NCBI GenBank assembly: GCA_027438535.1 | Contig: DAIAMA010000012.1 | Location: 1-13,486 of the forward strand | Reading direction: 5' to 3' | DNA: 13,486 nt | From: a bacterium | GTDB taxonomy: Bacteria; Pseudomonadota; Gammaproteobacteria; Burkholderiales; Thiobacteraceae | Part shown: in pieces, positions 1-7,528 of the stretch | Layout: every line of letters begins with the position of its first letter | Numbering within the stretch: position 1 is the stretch's first letter | Program-made: the position numbers and the translations under genes | The notes under the pieces: model-generated | The model's input: the letters and a program-made list of their open reading frames with translations, nothing else | What the model was told of the DNA's origin: nothing | Databases searched by the model: none

Positions 1-11
1 CCGGGTATCCG

Positions 12-1211
12 TTGCGTCAGGATATGTTGCGTGCGCCTATCGTCGTGCGCCAGGGACAAAGCGTCCGGGTCATCGCGGGGATTGCCGCCAGCTTATTGCC
101 CCTCATAATCGCGAGCGGGATTTCCCTCGGGAGCAGCAGTCCTGCTACGACGGCCAGTATTATCGGCTTAATTGGCAGCATCCTCATTGCGGGCGGCACG
201 ATACCTTGGCTCCTTTATGCCGCCACCCCTACGCCCGAACTGCTCGCCGCCGCGCATGCAATCGGTAATGGCGCAATGGACAAACGCCTGCCCGGCAGCG
301 CGCACCCGGAATGGCAAGCCCTGATCGCCGCCATCAACCGCGCGCTGGATACGATGCAACAGCAGTCCGCCGCACTGCACGGCCGGGTAGACGATATTCG
401 TCAAAATACCGAACATATCAGCCACACTCTGCATCAATTCGGCCAGCGTTTTGACGCGCAAACGCAACTCGCGTCCGATGCCACCATGAAATTGGAAGAA
501 CTCAGCCTGGCCATCAGCACGGTCGACCGGCATGCCAGCGCCGCGGTCAAGCAAGCCGATGAGTGCATGGCCAATACCCAAAACGGCAACGAAAGCGTGT
601 CGCGTTTAATGGGCGATATCGACGAAGTGGACTCGGCGGTCAATGTCATCGCGCAATCGGTGGAAGCCTTCATGTCCAGCATGCAAAAAATTACTTCCAT
701 GACCAGCCAAGTGAAAGATATCGCCGATCAAACCAATTTACTGGCATTGAACGCGGCGATCGAGGCCGCGCGCGCCGGCGAGCAAGGGCGCGGTTTCGCG
801 GTCGTGGCCGACGAAGTACGCAAACTGGCGGAAAAATCCGCGCAAGCGGCGCGTGAAATCGACGATGTCACGCAAATGGTCGGCCAGCAATCGAGCAAGC
901 TGGATGAAACCATCACCACCGGCCGCAGCCATCTCGCCGACAGCATGACGTCGCTGGAACAGGTGGCGGAAGCGCTGGGTTGTTCGCGCGGCGCGGTCAT
1001 GAGCGAGCGCGATCTTATTGCTGAAATCGCGCAGACCACGCATACTCAGGCGCAAGCGGGCCATGCCATTTCCCAAAATATCGGGCATATCGCGGAACTC
1101 GCGAGCACGACCCGTGGCGAGCTCGATGGCGTAGCGCATGCGTCTAGCAAACTGCAGGAAGTCACCGCCCAATTAAACGCCGTATTCGCGCAATCCAAGT
1201 CCATGCACTAA
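12..1211 (+). CDS. Methyl-accepting chemotaxis protein, membrane hairpin type without periplasmic sensor domain (5' end uncertain)
   Basis: This is an inner-membrane chemoreceptor that would signal to CheA/CheW. Two hydrophobic segments (about residues 19–39 and 48–71) are separated by a loop of under ten residues, so there is no periplasmic ligand domain. A degenerate HAMP-like stretch follows (about 72–118), then a long coiled-coil signalling domain. The highly conserved hairpin tip is intact, with [20 protein letters not shown] at 242–261 and [13 protein letters not shown] at 262–274. A Glu pair at 162–163 is a plausible methylation site. No C-terminal CheR-binding pentapeptide of the NWETF type is seen. 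The start is uncertain: TTG at 12 has no clear ribosome-binding site, ATG at 24 has an AGGA only one base upstream, and the frame is open to the window edge. An upstream domain such as PAS, as in Aer-like receptors, could therefore be cut off. Family assignment is near certain; the ligand is unknown. Confidence 0.9.
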   Translation: MRQDMLRAPIVVRQGQSVRVIAGIAASLLPLIIASGISLGSSSPATTASIIGLIGSILIAGGTIPWLLYAATPTPELLAAAHAIGNGAMDKRLPGSAHPEWQALIAAINRALDTMQQQSAALHGRVDDIRQNTEHISHTLHQFGQRFDAQTQLASDATMKLEELSLAISTVDRHASAAVKQADECMANTQNGNESVSRLMGDIDEVDSAVNVIAQSVEAFMSSMQKITSMTSQVKDIADQTNLLALNAAIEAARAGEQGRGFAVVADEVRKLAEKSAQAAREIDDVTQMVGQQSSKLDETITTGRSHLADSMTSLEQVAEALGCSRGAVMSERDLIAEIAQTTHTQAQAGHAISQNIGHIAELASTTRGELDGVAHASSKLQEVTAQLNAVFAQSKSMH

Positions 1212-1224
1212 CTGTTTCTCGGAG

Positions 1225-1252
1225 GCGCGTCCGCGGCAACACGGAGACGCGC
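1225..1252 (+). promoter_or_regulatory. Possible leader hairpin before the diguanylate cyclase
   Basis: Bases 1225–1231 (GCGCGTC) can pair with 1246–1252 (GACGCGC), giving a seven-pair GC-rich stem. The loop contains most of the only nearby GGAG (1243–1246). The right arm is also part of a perfect 10-base palindrome, GACGCGCGTC (1246–1255). Such a fold could limit ribosome access to the cyclase start at 1260. A short stem in GC-rich DNA can arise by chance, so this is tentative. Confidence 0.25.
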
Positions 1253-1259
1253 GTCCAGC

Positions 1260-3071
1260 ATGCCTAAATTCACCAACCCCATCGATATCGCGCGTGAGAC
1301 GTTTAAGCAGCTCGCCGCGCGCCGTATTGCTCCCACGCCGGAAAACTACCAGCGCCTGTATCACGAGATCGCGGGAACCGCGCCCGAAGACAGCGGCGAA
1401 TTCGAAAAAGCGCTAATCACCGCATTCCAATCGGCAGGGCGCGGCAACCCGCAGATCAATAACGTCAGCAAGGATATCGTGCAATCGCTCGAACTGCGCG
1501 ACTGGAAGGCTTTCACCCGGCATATCGAAGCCATGGGAGCGCAAAAGCGCTTGGAGCAAACCGGATGGGCCGACCTAATACGCGATCTCATCAAACAATG
1601 GGACCTGAAACAAAAAGGCTTGACGACGGCACGCAAGAAAGAAGCGCTAGAGCGTGTATTGATCAACTTCGGAAAAAACGCCGATGAGCTATTGAATAAG
1701 CTGCGTAGCTTGGCAAAAGCCTGGAGTCAGGGCGCCAGCGGGCCTGCCGACATCGAGGTGGAAGGAGGTGAACGCCTCGAAGAGCACTCCGCCAGGGGTG
1801 TCCCGCCCGATGAGCGTGTCGGCGCGCCACCCGGCCCGCTACTCGGCGCGGAAGAAGTCCCGGGCATGCTAGCCGATCTGCTGGCGCAAGCCCTGCTGCA
1901 TGGCGTCATGCCGCGCATCGCGCATTTTCCCGAGCTGGCGACCCGCGCCGCCGATCTCGCCGCGCAGGCGCGCAATGCCAACGATCTCGATGCGCTCAAC
2001 AAATTCTCGAAAGACATCCGGCAGTTTTGGATAGAACTGGAATTACGCGCCGACGCCGACCAGGAGGTGCTCGATGGCCTGCTGCGCCTGCTGCGCTTAC
2101 TGGTCGAGAATGTCACAGAATTGCTGCTCGACGATCAATGGCTGCGCGGCCAACTCAATATCGTGCAAGAAATCATCAGCCAGCCATTGACGCCCAAAAT
2201 GCTTACGGAAACCGAGCAGCGCATCAAGGAAGTGCTGTTCAAACAAGGCACGCTCAAGCAGAGTTTGAATGAAGCCAAGACGTCGCTAAAAAATCTGGTG
2301 ACCGTTTTCATCTCGCGCATCGGTGAAATGTCCGAGAGCACCGGCGAGTACCATCTCAAGATCGGAGGCTATGTCGAGAAAATCAGCCGTACCGAGGATT
2401 TACCCACCATCAACGCCATACTGCAGGACATTATCGCCGATACCAAGAGCCTGCATCTCGATATGATGCGTTCTCAAGACGAATTGATGAATGCACGCCG
2501 TCAAGCCGAAACCGCCGAGCAAAAAATGCACGAGCTCGAGGCGGAATTGGGCCAAGTCAGCGAACTGATCTATCAAGACCACCTGACCGGCACGCTCAAT
2601 CGGCGCGGCATGGAAGAAGCCTGCATGCGCGAATTCGCGCGTGCCGAGCGCGGCCAAACACCGGTATCCGTCGCGCTGCTCGATGTGGATCATTTTAAAA
2701 AACTCAACGATACTTTCGGTCACGAGGCCGGCGATCTGGCGCTCATCCACCTGGCCAATGTGGTAAAGGAAATTTTGCGCCCGGTAGACGTGGTCGCGCG
2801 CTACGGCGGCGAAGAATTCGTCATCCTGCTGCCCGATACCGGCGCCACCGATGGCGTCGCCGTCATAACGCGCCTGCAGCGTGAACTGACCAAGCGCTAT
2901 TTCCTTCATGAAAACGAGAAAGTCCTCATCACCTTTAGCGCCGGCGTAGCGCAGCGCGAAGAGGCGGAAACCATCGAAGCCATCCTCGCGCGCGCCGATG
3001 CCGCTCTCTATCGCGCCAAGCAAGCGGGGCGCAACCGCGTCTACCTCGCGCAAGCCGGCACGCTGCATTAA
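1260..3071 (+). CDS. GGDEF-domain diguanylate cyclase, cytoplasmic, with long helical N-terminal region
   Basis: It makes cyclic di-GMP from two GTP. The C-terminal catalytic domain (about 437–597) shows DHLTGTLNRRG from 440, the metal-binding DVDHFKKLND from 475 and the active-site GGEEF at 516–520. An inhibitory I-site RPVD (507–510) sits exactly five residues before GGEEF, so product inhibition is expected. No membrane segment or signal peptide is visible. The N-terminal half is helical: a first block at about 1–150 with TPENYQRLYHEIAG near 26–39, an acidic, Gly/Pro-rich linker at about 155–195, a second helical block at 200–400, and a coiled coil at about 400–437 leading into GGEEF. I associate this N-terminal type with betaproteobacterial cyclases but cannot name its domain. 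ATG 1260 fits the family start, although the nearest Shine-Dalgarno-like GGAG (1243–1246) is 13 bases away. Its place beside flagellar genes suggests, but does not prove, a motility role. Confidence 0.93.
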   Translation: MPKFTNPIDIARETFKQLAARRIAPTPENYQRLYHEIAGTAPEDSGEFEKALITAFQSAGRGNPQINNVSKDIVQSLELRDWKAFTRHIEAMGAQKRLEQTGWADLIRDLIKQWDLKQKGLTTARKKEALERVLINFGKNADELLNKLRSLAKAWSQGASGPADIEVEGGERLEEHSARGVPPDERVGAPPGPLLGAEEVPGMLADLLAQALLHGVMPRIAHFPELATRAADLAAQARNANDLDALNKFSKDIRQFWIELELRADADQEVLDGLLRLLRLLVENVTELLLDDQWLRGQLNIVQEIISQPLTPKMLTETEQRIKEVLFKQGTLKQSLNEAKTSLKNLVTVFISRIGEMSESTGEYHLKIGGYVEKISRTEDLPTINAILQDIIADTKSLHLDMMRSQDELMNARRQAETAEQKMHELEAELGQVSELIYQDHLTGTLNRRGMEEACMREFARAERGQTPVSVALLDVDHFKKLNDTFGHEAGDLALIHLANVVKEILRPVDVVARYGGEEFVILLPDTGATDGVAVITRLQRELTKRYFLHENEKVLITFSAGVAQREEAETIEAILARADAALYRAKQAGRNRVYLAQAGTLH

Positions 3072-3073
3072 CT

Positions 3074-3103
3074 GCAATCCTTGCCGTACCCGGCAAGGAT
3101 TGC
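3074..3103 (+). terminator. Perfect 13-bp hairpin after the diguanylate cyclase, terminator-like but without a T-run
   Basis: GCAATCCTTGCCG (3074–3086) and CGGCAAGGATTGC (3091–3103) are exact reverse complements around a TACC loop, starting two bases after the cyclase stop codon. The position is typical of a transcription terminator or a 3'-end stabiliser. No T-run follows on either strand, so efficient intrinsic termination is doubtful. It separates the signalling genes from the flg operon. Confidence 0.5.
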
Positions 3104-3190
3104 CGCTTCACCCGCCGCTTAAACGTCTTCCCGCTTTCTCTCCCCACTGCAATACAAGCCCATTACGCATATTTAGGGATGCTTTCTGCG

Positions 3191-3207
3191 TTGGCACGAT
3201 TGATGCT
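3191..3207 (+). promoter_or_regulatory. Sigma-54 (RpoN) -24/-12 promoter of the flgB operon
   Basis: TTGGCACGATTGATGCT matches the sigma-54 consensus YTGGCACGRNNNTTGCW at every defined base except one (A for T at 3203). The invariant GG (3193–3194) and GC (3205–3206) are exactly 12 bases apart, start to start. The start of transcription should fall near 3218, leaving about 14 bases before the flgB ATG. An AGGAAG at 3211–3216 would lie upstream of the message; the usable Shine-Dalgarno is GAGAG at 3219–3223, eight bases before ATG. Sigma-54 needs an enhancer-binding activator; for flagellar genes this is usually FleQ/FlrC-like, which is inference here. I saw no convincing activator site. Confidence 0.82.
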
Positions 3208-3231
3208 GATAGGAAGACGAGAGCATCCATC

Positions 3232-3639
3232 ATGACACTAAGCAAACTAGATCAGGAATTCGACTTCGAGACCCAAGCATTGAAACTGCGCGGGTATCGC
3301 CAGCAGTTATTGGCATCGAACGTCGCCAATGCCGATACGCCTAATTACAAAGCAGTGGACATTGATTTCGCGCAAGAGCTGAAGCGCCGCATGAACAACC
3401 AGCCGGGCGACATAAAAATGGCCGCTACCGATCCGCATCACTTGGCGCTCGCATCCGGCAACCCCTATGACGCCAAAGTTTTATATCGCGCCTCCAGTCC
3501 GCCCAATATCGACGGCAACACGGTCAGCATGGATGTGGAGCGCGCGCAGTTCGCCGAAAACGCGCTGCACTACGAAATTACCCTCCGCGTATTGAGCGGC
3601 CAATTCAAGACCCTCATGACTGCCATCAAGGGAGCTTAA
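3232..3639 (+). CDS. flgB: Flagellar proximal rod protein FlgB
   Basis: FlgB is one of the rod proteins, exported by the flagellar type III system and placed at the base of the rod near the MS ring/FliE. The predicted protein has 135 residues, the usual FlgB size. It has the characteristic N-terminal motif [20 protein letters not shown] (about 19–38) followed by YKAVDIDF, and a C-terminal helix with [18 protein letters not shown], both typical of rod proteins lacking the central hook-type domains. The frame is open further upstream, but ATG 3232 is chosen because it follows the sigma-54 promoter and GAGAG, and the conserved FlgB N-terminus begins here. It is the first gene of the operon, with one base separating it from flgC. 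Confidence 0.97.
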   Translation: MTLSKLDQEFDFETQALKLRGYRQQLLASNVANADTPNYKAVDIDFAQELKRRMNNQPGDIKMAATDPHHLALASGNPYDAKVLYRASSPPNIDGNTVSMDVERAQFAENALHYEITLRVLSGQFKTLMTAIKGA

Positions 3640-3640
3640 G

Positions 3641-4054
3641 ATGTCGATATTCAATATATTCACCATCGCCGGCAGCGCGCTCGACGCGCAATCCAAACGG
3701 CTGAACGTCGTGGCCAGCAATTTGGCTAATGCCGAATCCACTACCAGTTCCACCGGCCAGCCGTACCGGGCGCGCGAAGTCGTATTTCAAGCCATTCCGA
3801 TCGGCGGCCAGCAAGTGAAATATGGCGCGGGCGTGCGCGTGAGCGAAGTGATCGAAGACCCTTCCCCGTTGAAAAGAGTCTATGACCCAAAGCATCCGGC
3901 CGCGGACAAACAAGGCTATGTCACTTACCCCAATGTGAACGTGGTGGAAGAAATGGTCAATATGATCTCGGCCTCGCGTTCTTATCAAAATAGCGTGGAT
4001 GTTATGAATACTAGCAAGAGCATGCTGCTGAAATTGCTCACACTCGGCCAATAA
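3641..4054 (+). CDS. flgC: Flagellar proximal rod protein FlgC
   Basis: FlgC is a structural rod subunit assembled with FlgB and FlgF in the periplasm. The protein has 137 residues, normal for FlgC. The N-terminal rod signature [14 protein letters not shown] and the C-terminal [20 protein letters not shown] are intact; these two helices form the coiled-coil core shared by the rod–hook family. An AAGGGAG (3628–3634) inside the end of flgB lies six bases before the ATG, and the one-base gap to flgB implies translational coupling and stoichiometric expression. Confidence 0.97.
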   Translation: MSIFNIFTIAGSALDAQSKRLNVVASNLANAESTTSSTGQPYRAREVVFQAIPIGGQQVKYGAGVRVSEVIEDPSPLKRVYDPKHPAADKQGYVTYPNVNVVEEMVNMISASRSYQNSVDVMNTSKSMLLKLLTLGQ

Positions 4055-4072
4055 GCCTAGGAGAATAATCGA

Positions 4073-4726
4073 ATGACCACTATCGCCCCCGTCACCGGCA
4101 GTACCGGCGCCAGCACCGCCAGCAGCGACGCGCTGAACGCGACCCAGGATCGCTTTTTGAAGCTCCTGATAACGCAAATGCGGAATCAAGACCCCTTGAA
4201 TCCCTTGGATAATTCTCAGGTCACCTCGCAAATGGCGCAGCTCTCCACCGTGACCGGTATCAATAAGCTGAATGACTTGGTGAGCAGCCTCTCCAGTTCA
4301 TTCAGCGCATCGCAGTCCTTGCAGGCCGCCAGCATGATCGGACGCGGCGTGCTCATTCCGGGCAAGACCTTGGCGCTTGCCGGCGGCAGCGCCATTGCCG
4401 CCGTCGATTTGCCGCAGGCCGTGGATCAACTCAACATTGTCATCAAGGATGCATCCGGCGCTACGGTGCACAGCGCGAGCCTGGGCCCGCAAACCGGCGG
4501 CATCGTTACCTTTCAATGGGATGGCATGAATGACGCCGGCGGCACCGCCGCGAGCGGCCAATATACCTATGAAATGCAAGCGCTCGCCGCCGGTCAGCCC
4601 GTGCTTGGCGCCACGCCGCTTTCCTATGGCAAGGTGCATAGCGTCACCCTGGGTGCGCAAGGCGCGCAATTGAATATCGACGGCCTGGGCAGCGCCGGCT
4701 TGTCCCAAGTCAAGCAAATTTTGTAA
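4073..4726 (+). CDS. flgD: Flagellar hook cap / hook assembly scaffold protein FlgD
   Basis: FlgD caps the growing hook, helps FlgE subunits polymerise and is later replaced by FlgK. The 217-residue protein has a Ser/Thr/Ala-rich flexible N-terminus, then the conserved FlgD core DRFLKLLITQMRNQDPLNPL (26–45) and TSQMAQLSTVTGINKLN (51–67). F28 to L32 fits the Fxxx-hydrophobic pattern described for export-gate recognition in hook-type substrates. The C-terminal half (about 88–195) is the beta-rich cap region, including an Ig-like segment with VTFQWDGMNDAGG (145–157) and GQYTYEMQA. A strong AGGAGA (4059–4064) stands eight bases before the ATG, and the gap to flgC is 18 bases. Confidence 0.97.
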   Translation: MTTIAPVTGSTGASTASSDALNATQDRFLKLLITQMRNQDPLNPLDNSQVTSQMAQLSTVTGINKLNDLVSSLSSSFSASQSLQAASMIGRGVLIPGKTLALAGGSAIAAVDLPQAVDQLNIVIKDASGATVHSASLGPQTGGIVTFQWDGMNDAGGTAASGQYTYEMQALAAGQPVLGATPLSYGKVHSVTLGAQGAQLNIDGLGSAGLSQVKQIL

Positions 4727-4741
4727 GCGAAGGAGATCGAG

Positions 4742-5983
4742 ATGAGTTTCCAACAAGGATTATCCGGACTGAACGCGGCGGCGAAGAACCTCGACGTGAT
4801 CGGCAATAATGTGTCGAACGCCTCCACGGTAGGCTTCAAATCCTCGCAGGCGGTATTTGCCGATGTCTATGCCAGCACGCTCTCCGGCGCAAGCGGCGTG
4901 CAAGTAGGCATCGGCACCAAGCTGGCGGCCGTGGCCCAGCAATTCACTCAGGGCAATATCACCACCACCAACAACCCGCTGGATACCGCCATTAACGGCA
5001 ACGGATTTTTCCGGGTGAGCAATAACGGCACGATTTTCTACACGCGCAACGGCCAATTTCAATTGGACAAAAGCGGTTATATCGTCACGCCGCAAGGCTA
5101 TAACGTGACTGGTTACTCCGCCACCTCCAGCGGCGCGATCGTGACCGGCACGCTGGCCAATATTCAACTCTCGACCAGCGATTTGGCGCCCAATGCGACG
5201 ACTTCCGCGACGGTCGCGGTCAACCTGGATTCACGCGCGAGCACGATCTCTTCCGCCTTCAACTATACGAACGCGGCGACGTACACCAGTTCGACTTCGC
5301 TGTCGCTCTACGATAGCCTGGGCAACCAGCAAACTTACTCGATGTATTACGTCAAGGCATCGTCCAATACCTGGAATGTCTATGCGACGCTGACCAATGC
5401 CAGCGGCTCGACCATCGATCTTTCGAGCGGCGGCAGCACCGCGTTGACCACCCTCAGCTTCACCAGCGGCGGAGCGATCAGCAGCGGTGGAACGGCATCG
5501 CAAGCCATCACCGCGGCGCAGCTCGGCACCGGCGCGGCACCCTTGAGCGTGGCCTTTAATTTCGGCGGCAGCACGCAATTCGGCAGCCCATTCGGGGTCA
5601 ATGCCGTGACGCAGGACGGCTTTACCTCGGGACGGCTGACGGGTTTCGGTATCGGGTCGGATGGCATTATCAAGGCGCGTTACACCAATGGCCAGTCCAT
5701 CAACCGCGCGCAAATCGTGCTCACCAACTTCAATAACGCGCAAGGTTTACAGCCGCAAGGCAATAATATATTCGCGGAAACCAGCACCTCGGGCGCGCCA
5801 CTCACCGGGGCGCCCGCCACCAGCAATTTGGGCGTGCTGCAGTCCTCCTCCGTGGAAGACTCGAATGTAGATCTGACCGCCGAGCTGGTCGCGATGATTA
5901 CGGCACAACGCAGTTATCAAGCGAACGCGCAAACTATTAAAACACAAGATCAAGTACTGCAAACGCTGGTCAATCTGAGGTAA
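4742..5983 (+). CDS. flgE: Flagellar hook protein FlgE
   Basis: FlgE polymerises into the hook, the universal joint between rod and filament. The protein has 413 residues, close to the enterobacterial length. The N-terminal helix carries GLNAAAKNLDVIGNNVSNAS followed by TVGFKSSQAVF, and the C-terminal helix has SNVDLTAELVAMITAQRSYQ. In between are hook-domain features: NGNGFFRVSNNG, FYTRNGQFQLD and PQGYNVTGY. The central part (roughly 150–290) is very rich in Ser, Thr and Ala, as is usual for the variable surface domains, then returns to conserved sequence at FGSPFGVNAVTQDGFTSGRL. A strong AAGGAG lies six bases before the ATG. FlgE follows its cap gene flgD at 15 bases. Confidence 0.98.
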   Translation: MSFQQGLSGLNAAAKNLDVIGNNVSNASTVGFKSSQAVFADVYASTLSGASGVQVGIGTKLAAVAQQFTQGNITTTNNPLDTAINGNGFFRVSNNGTIFYTRNGQFQLDKSGYIVTPQGYNVTGYSATSSGAIVTGTLANIQLSTSDLAPNATTSATVAVNLDSRASTISSAFNYTNAATYTSSTSLSLYDSLGNQQTYSMYYVKASSNTWNVYATLTNASGSTIDLSSGGSTALTTLSFTSGGAISSGGTASQAITAAQLGTGAAPLSVAFNFGGSTQFGSPFGVNAVTQDGFTSGRLTGFGIGSDGIIKARYTNGQSINRAQIVLTNFNNAQGLQPQGNNIFAETSTSGAPLTGAPATSNLGVLQSSSVEDSNVDLTAELVAMITAQRSYQANAQTIKTQDQVLQTLVNLR

Positions 5984-5985
5984 GC

Positions 5986-6729
5986 ATGGATCGTCTCATC
6001 TACACGGCAATGACCGGCGCCAAGCATGTTATGTGGCAACAGGCGACCGTTGCGCACAACTTGGCCAATGTCACCACTACCGGCTTTCGCGCTCAGATCG
6101 ATGCCTTTCGCGCGGTTCCGGTGATCGGCGGGGATGCCCCGACGCGGGCGTTCGTGGTCGATGCCAGCGTCGGCACCGACTTCAGACCCGGGGTAATTCA
6201 AACCACCGGCCGCAATTTGGATGTCGCCATCAGCGGCAAGGGCTGGATCGCGGTACAAGGCGCGGATGGTAAAGAAGCCTACACCCGCGACGGCAGCCTC
6301 ACGGTGAACGCCAATGGCGTGATGCAAACCCGCACCGGACTCAATGTGCTGTCGGATAGCGGCCCGATCTCCGTGCCTCCCGACACGGAACTGACTATCG
6401 CGGCAAACGGCACTATCAGTACCGTGCCGACCAGCAACCAAAAAAACCAAGTGACCGAAGTCGGCCACCTCAAGCTCGTCAATCCGCCGGAAGAAAATCT
6501 GGAGCGCGGCGACGATGGTTTGTTTCATCTGAAAAACGGCGGCATAGCGGATGCCGACACCAGCGTGGTGCTGCACTCGGGCGGCTTGGAGTCAAGCAAC
6601 GTCAATCCCGCGGAAGCGCTCGTCAATATGATCTCCCTATCGCGCCAGTTCGATATGAATATGAAGTTGCTGCAAAACGCCGACCAGAATTCCGCTAAAG
6701 CCAGCCAAATTATGTCAGTGACAGGATAA
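5986..6729 (+). CDS. flgF: Flagellar proximal rod protein FlgF
   Basis: FlgF is a proximal rod subunit. The protein has 247 residues, typical for the family. It starts MDRLIYTAMTGAKHVMWQQA, the usual FlgF beginning, followed by the rod motif AHNLANVTTTGFRAQIDAFR. The middle carries ISGKGWIAVQGADG and AYTRDGSLTVNANG, shared with FlgE and FlgG, and the C-terminus has SSNVNPAEALVNMISLSRQF. The ATG is two bases past the flgE stop, and the ribosome-binding GAGG (5977–5980) lies within the last codons of flgE, so translation is probably coupled. It is told apart from FlgG by its N-terminus and gene order. Confidence 0.97.
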   Translation: MDRLIYTAMTGAKHVMWQQATVAHNLANVTTTGFRAQIDAFRAVPVIGGDAPTRAFVVDASVGTDFRPGVIQTTGRNLDVAISGKGWIAVQGADGKEAYTRDGSLTVNANGVMQTRTGLNVLSDSGPISVPPDTELTIAANGTISTVPTSNQKNQVTEVGHLKLVNPPEENLERGDDGLFHLKNGGIADADTSVVLHSGGLESSNVNPAEALVNMISLSRQFDMNMKLLQNADQNSAKASQIMSVTG

Positions 6730-6735
6730 ATTATC

Positions 6736-7518
6736 ATGATTCGATCGCTCTGGATTTCAAAAACCGGCCTCGACGCGCAACAGCTCGCGATGGATGTAGT
6801 CGCCAACAACTTGGCGAACGTCAGCACCAATGGCTTCAAGCGCAGCCGCGCGGTATTCGAGGATTTGCTATACCAAACCCTGCGGCAACCGGGCGCGAAA
6901 TCCTCGCAACAAACCATCGTCCCATCGGGGCTGCAGCTTGGCACCGGCGTGCACCCAGTCGCCACCGAACGCATTCACACGCAAGGGAATCTCGTGCAAA
7001 CCGGCAATAGCTTCGATCTCGCCATCAGCGGCGGCGGTTTTTTTCAGATACAACTTCCGGATGGCACCACCGGCTACACCCGCGATGGCTCGTTCCAATT
7101 GGATAACCAGGGCCAGATCGTCACCGCTAACGGCTATGTCGTCGCCCCCGGCATCACCATTCCCAGCAATGCGATCAGCGTGACCATCAGCCGCGACGGC
7201 ATTGTGTCGGTACTTAGCAGCGGCAGCCCCGCGCCCAGCCAAGTCGGCCAACTGCAGCTGGCGAGTTTCGTGAATCCGGGCGGACTGCAAAGCCAAGGCG
7301 AAAATTTGTATCTCGAAACCGCGGCATCCGGCTCGCCCACCACCGGTAACCCGACCAGCAACGGCCTGGGGACGCTCAATCAAGGCTATACCGAAACCTC
7401 TAACGTCAACGTGGCGGAAGAGTTGGTCAATATGATTCAGACTCAGCGCGCATTCGAAATCAATTCGCGCTCGATTCAGGCATCCGACCAAATGCTGCAA
7501 AAACTGGCGCAACTGTAA
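6736..7518 (+). CDS. flgG: Flagellar distal rod protein FlgG
   Basis: FlgG forms the distal rod, the drive shaft that passes through the P and L rings. The 260-residue protein has the family's very constant length. It begins [20 protein letters not shown], then [20 protein letters not shown] and [14 protein letters not shown], all hallmark FlgG sequence. It continues with [29 protein letters not shown], and the C-terminal [20 protein letters not shown]. It sits six bases after flgF, with a CAGGA (6722–6726) at the end of flgF serving as ribosome-binding site. Rod length control depends on FlgG subunit contacts; no insertion or deletion is evident. Confidence 0.98.
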   Translation: MIRSLWISKTGLDAQQLAMDVVANNLANVSTNGFKRSRAVFEDLLYQTLRQPGAKSSQQTIVPSGLQLGTGVHPVATERIHTQGNLVQTGNSFDLAISGGGFFQIQLPDGTTGYTRDGSFQLDNQGQIVTANGYVVAPGITIPSNAISVTISRDGIVSVLSSGSPAPSQVGQLQLASFVNPGGLQSQGENLYLETAASGSPTTGNPTSNGLGTLNQGYTETSNVNVAEELVNMIQTQRAFEINSRSIQASDQMLQKLAQL

Positions 7519-7528
7519 GGAGACGGCC

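Noticed and set aside
2062..2190. Strong AGGAGGTG (2062–2069) followed by an out-of-frame ATG at 2074 with a 38-codon reading frame inside the cyclase
   Set aside because: The would-be peptide is a Cys/Ser/Ala-rich shadow of Leu-rich codons in the real gene, with no recognisable sequence; the match arises from the Gln-Glu-Val codons of the cyclase.
2998..3231. Upstream extension of the flgB frame into the cyclase
   Set aside because: The added residues are an out-of-frame reading of the cyclase end and intergenic DNA, and they cross the sigma-54 promoter; FlgB homology starts at 3232.
6938..6953. Sigma-54-like TTGGCACC...TGCA inside flgG
   Set aside because: GG (6940–6941) and GC (6951–6952) are 11 bases apart instead of the required 12, and the site lies inside conserved FlgG coding sequence.
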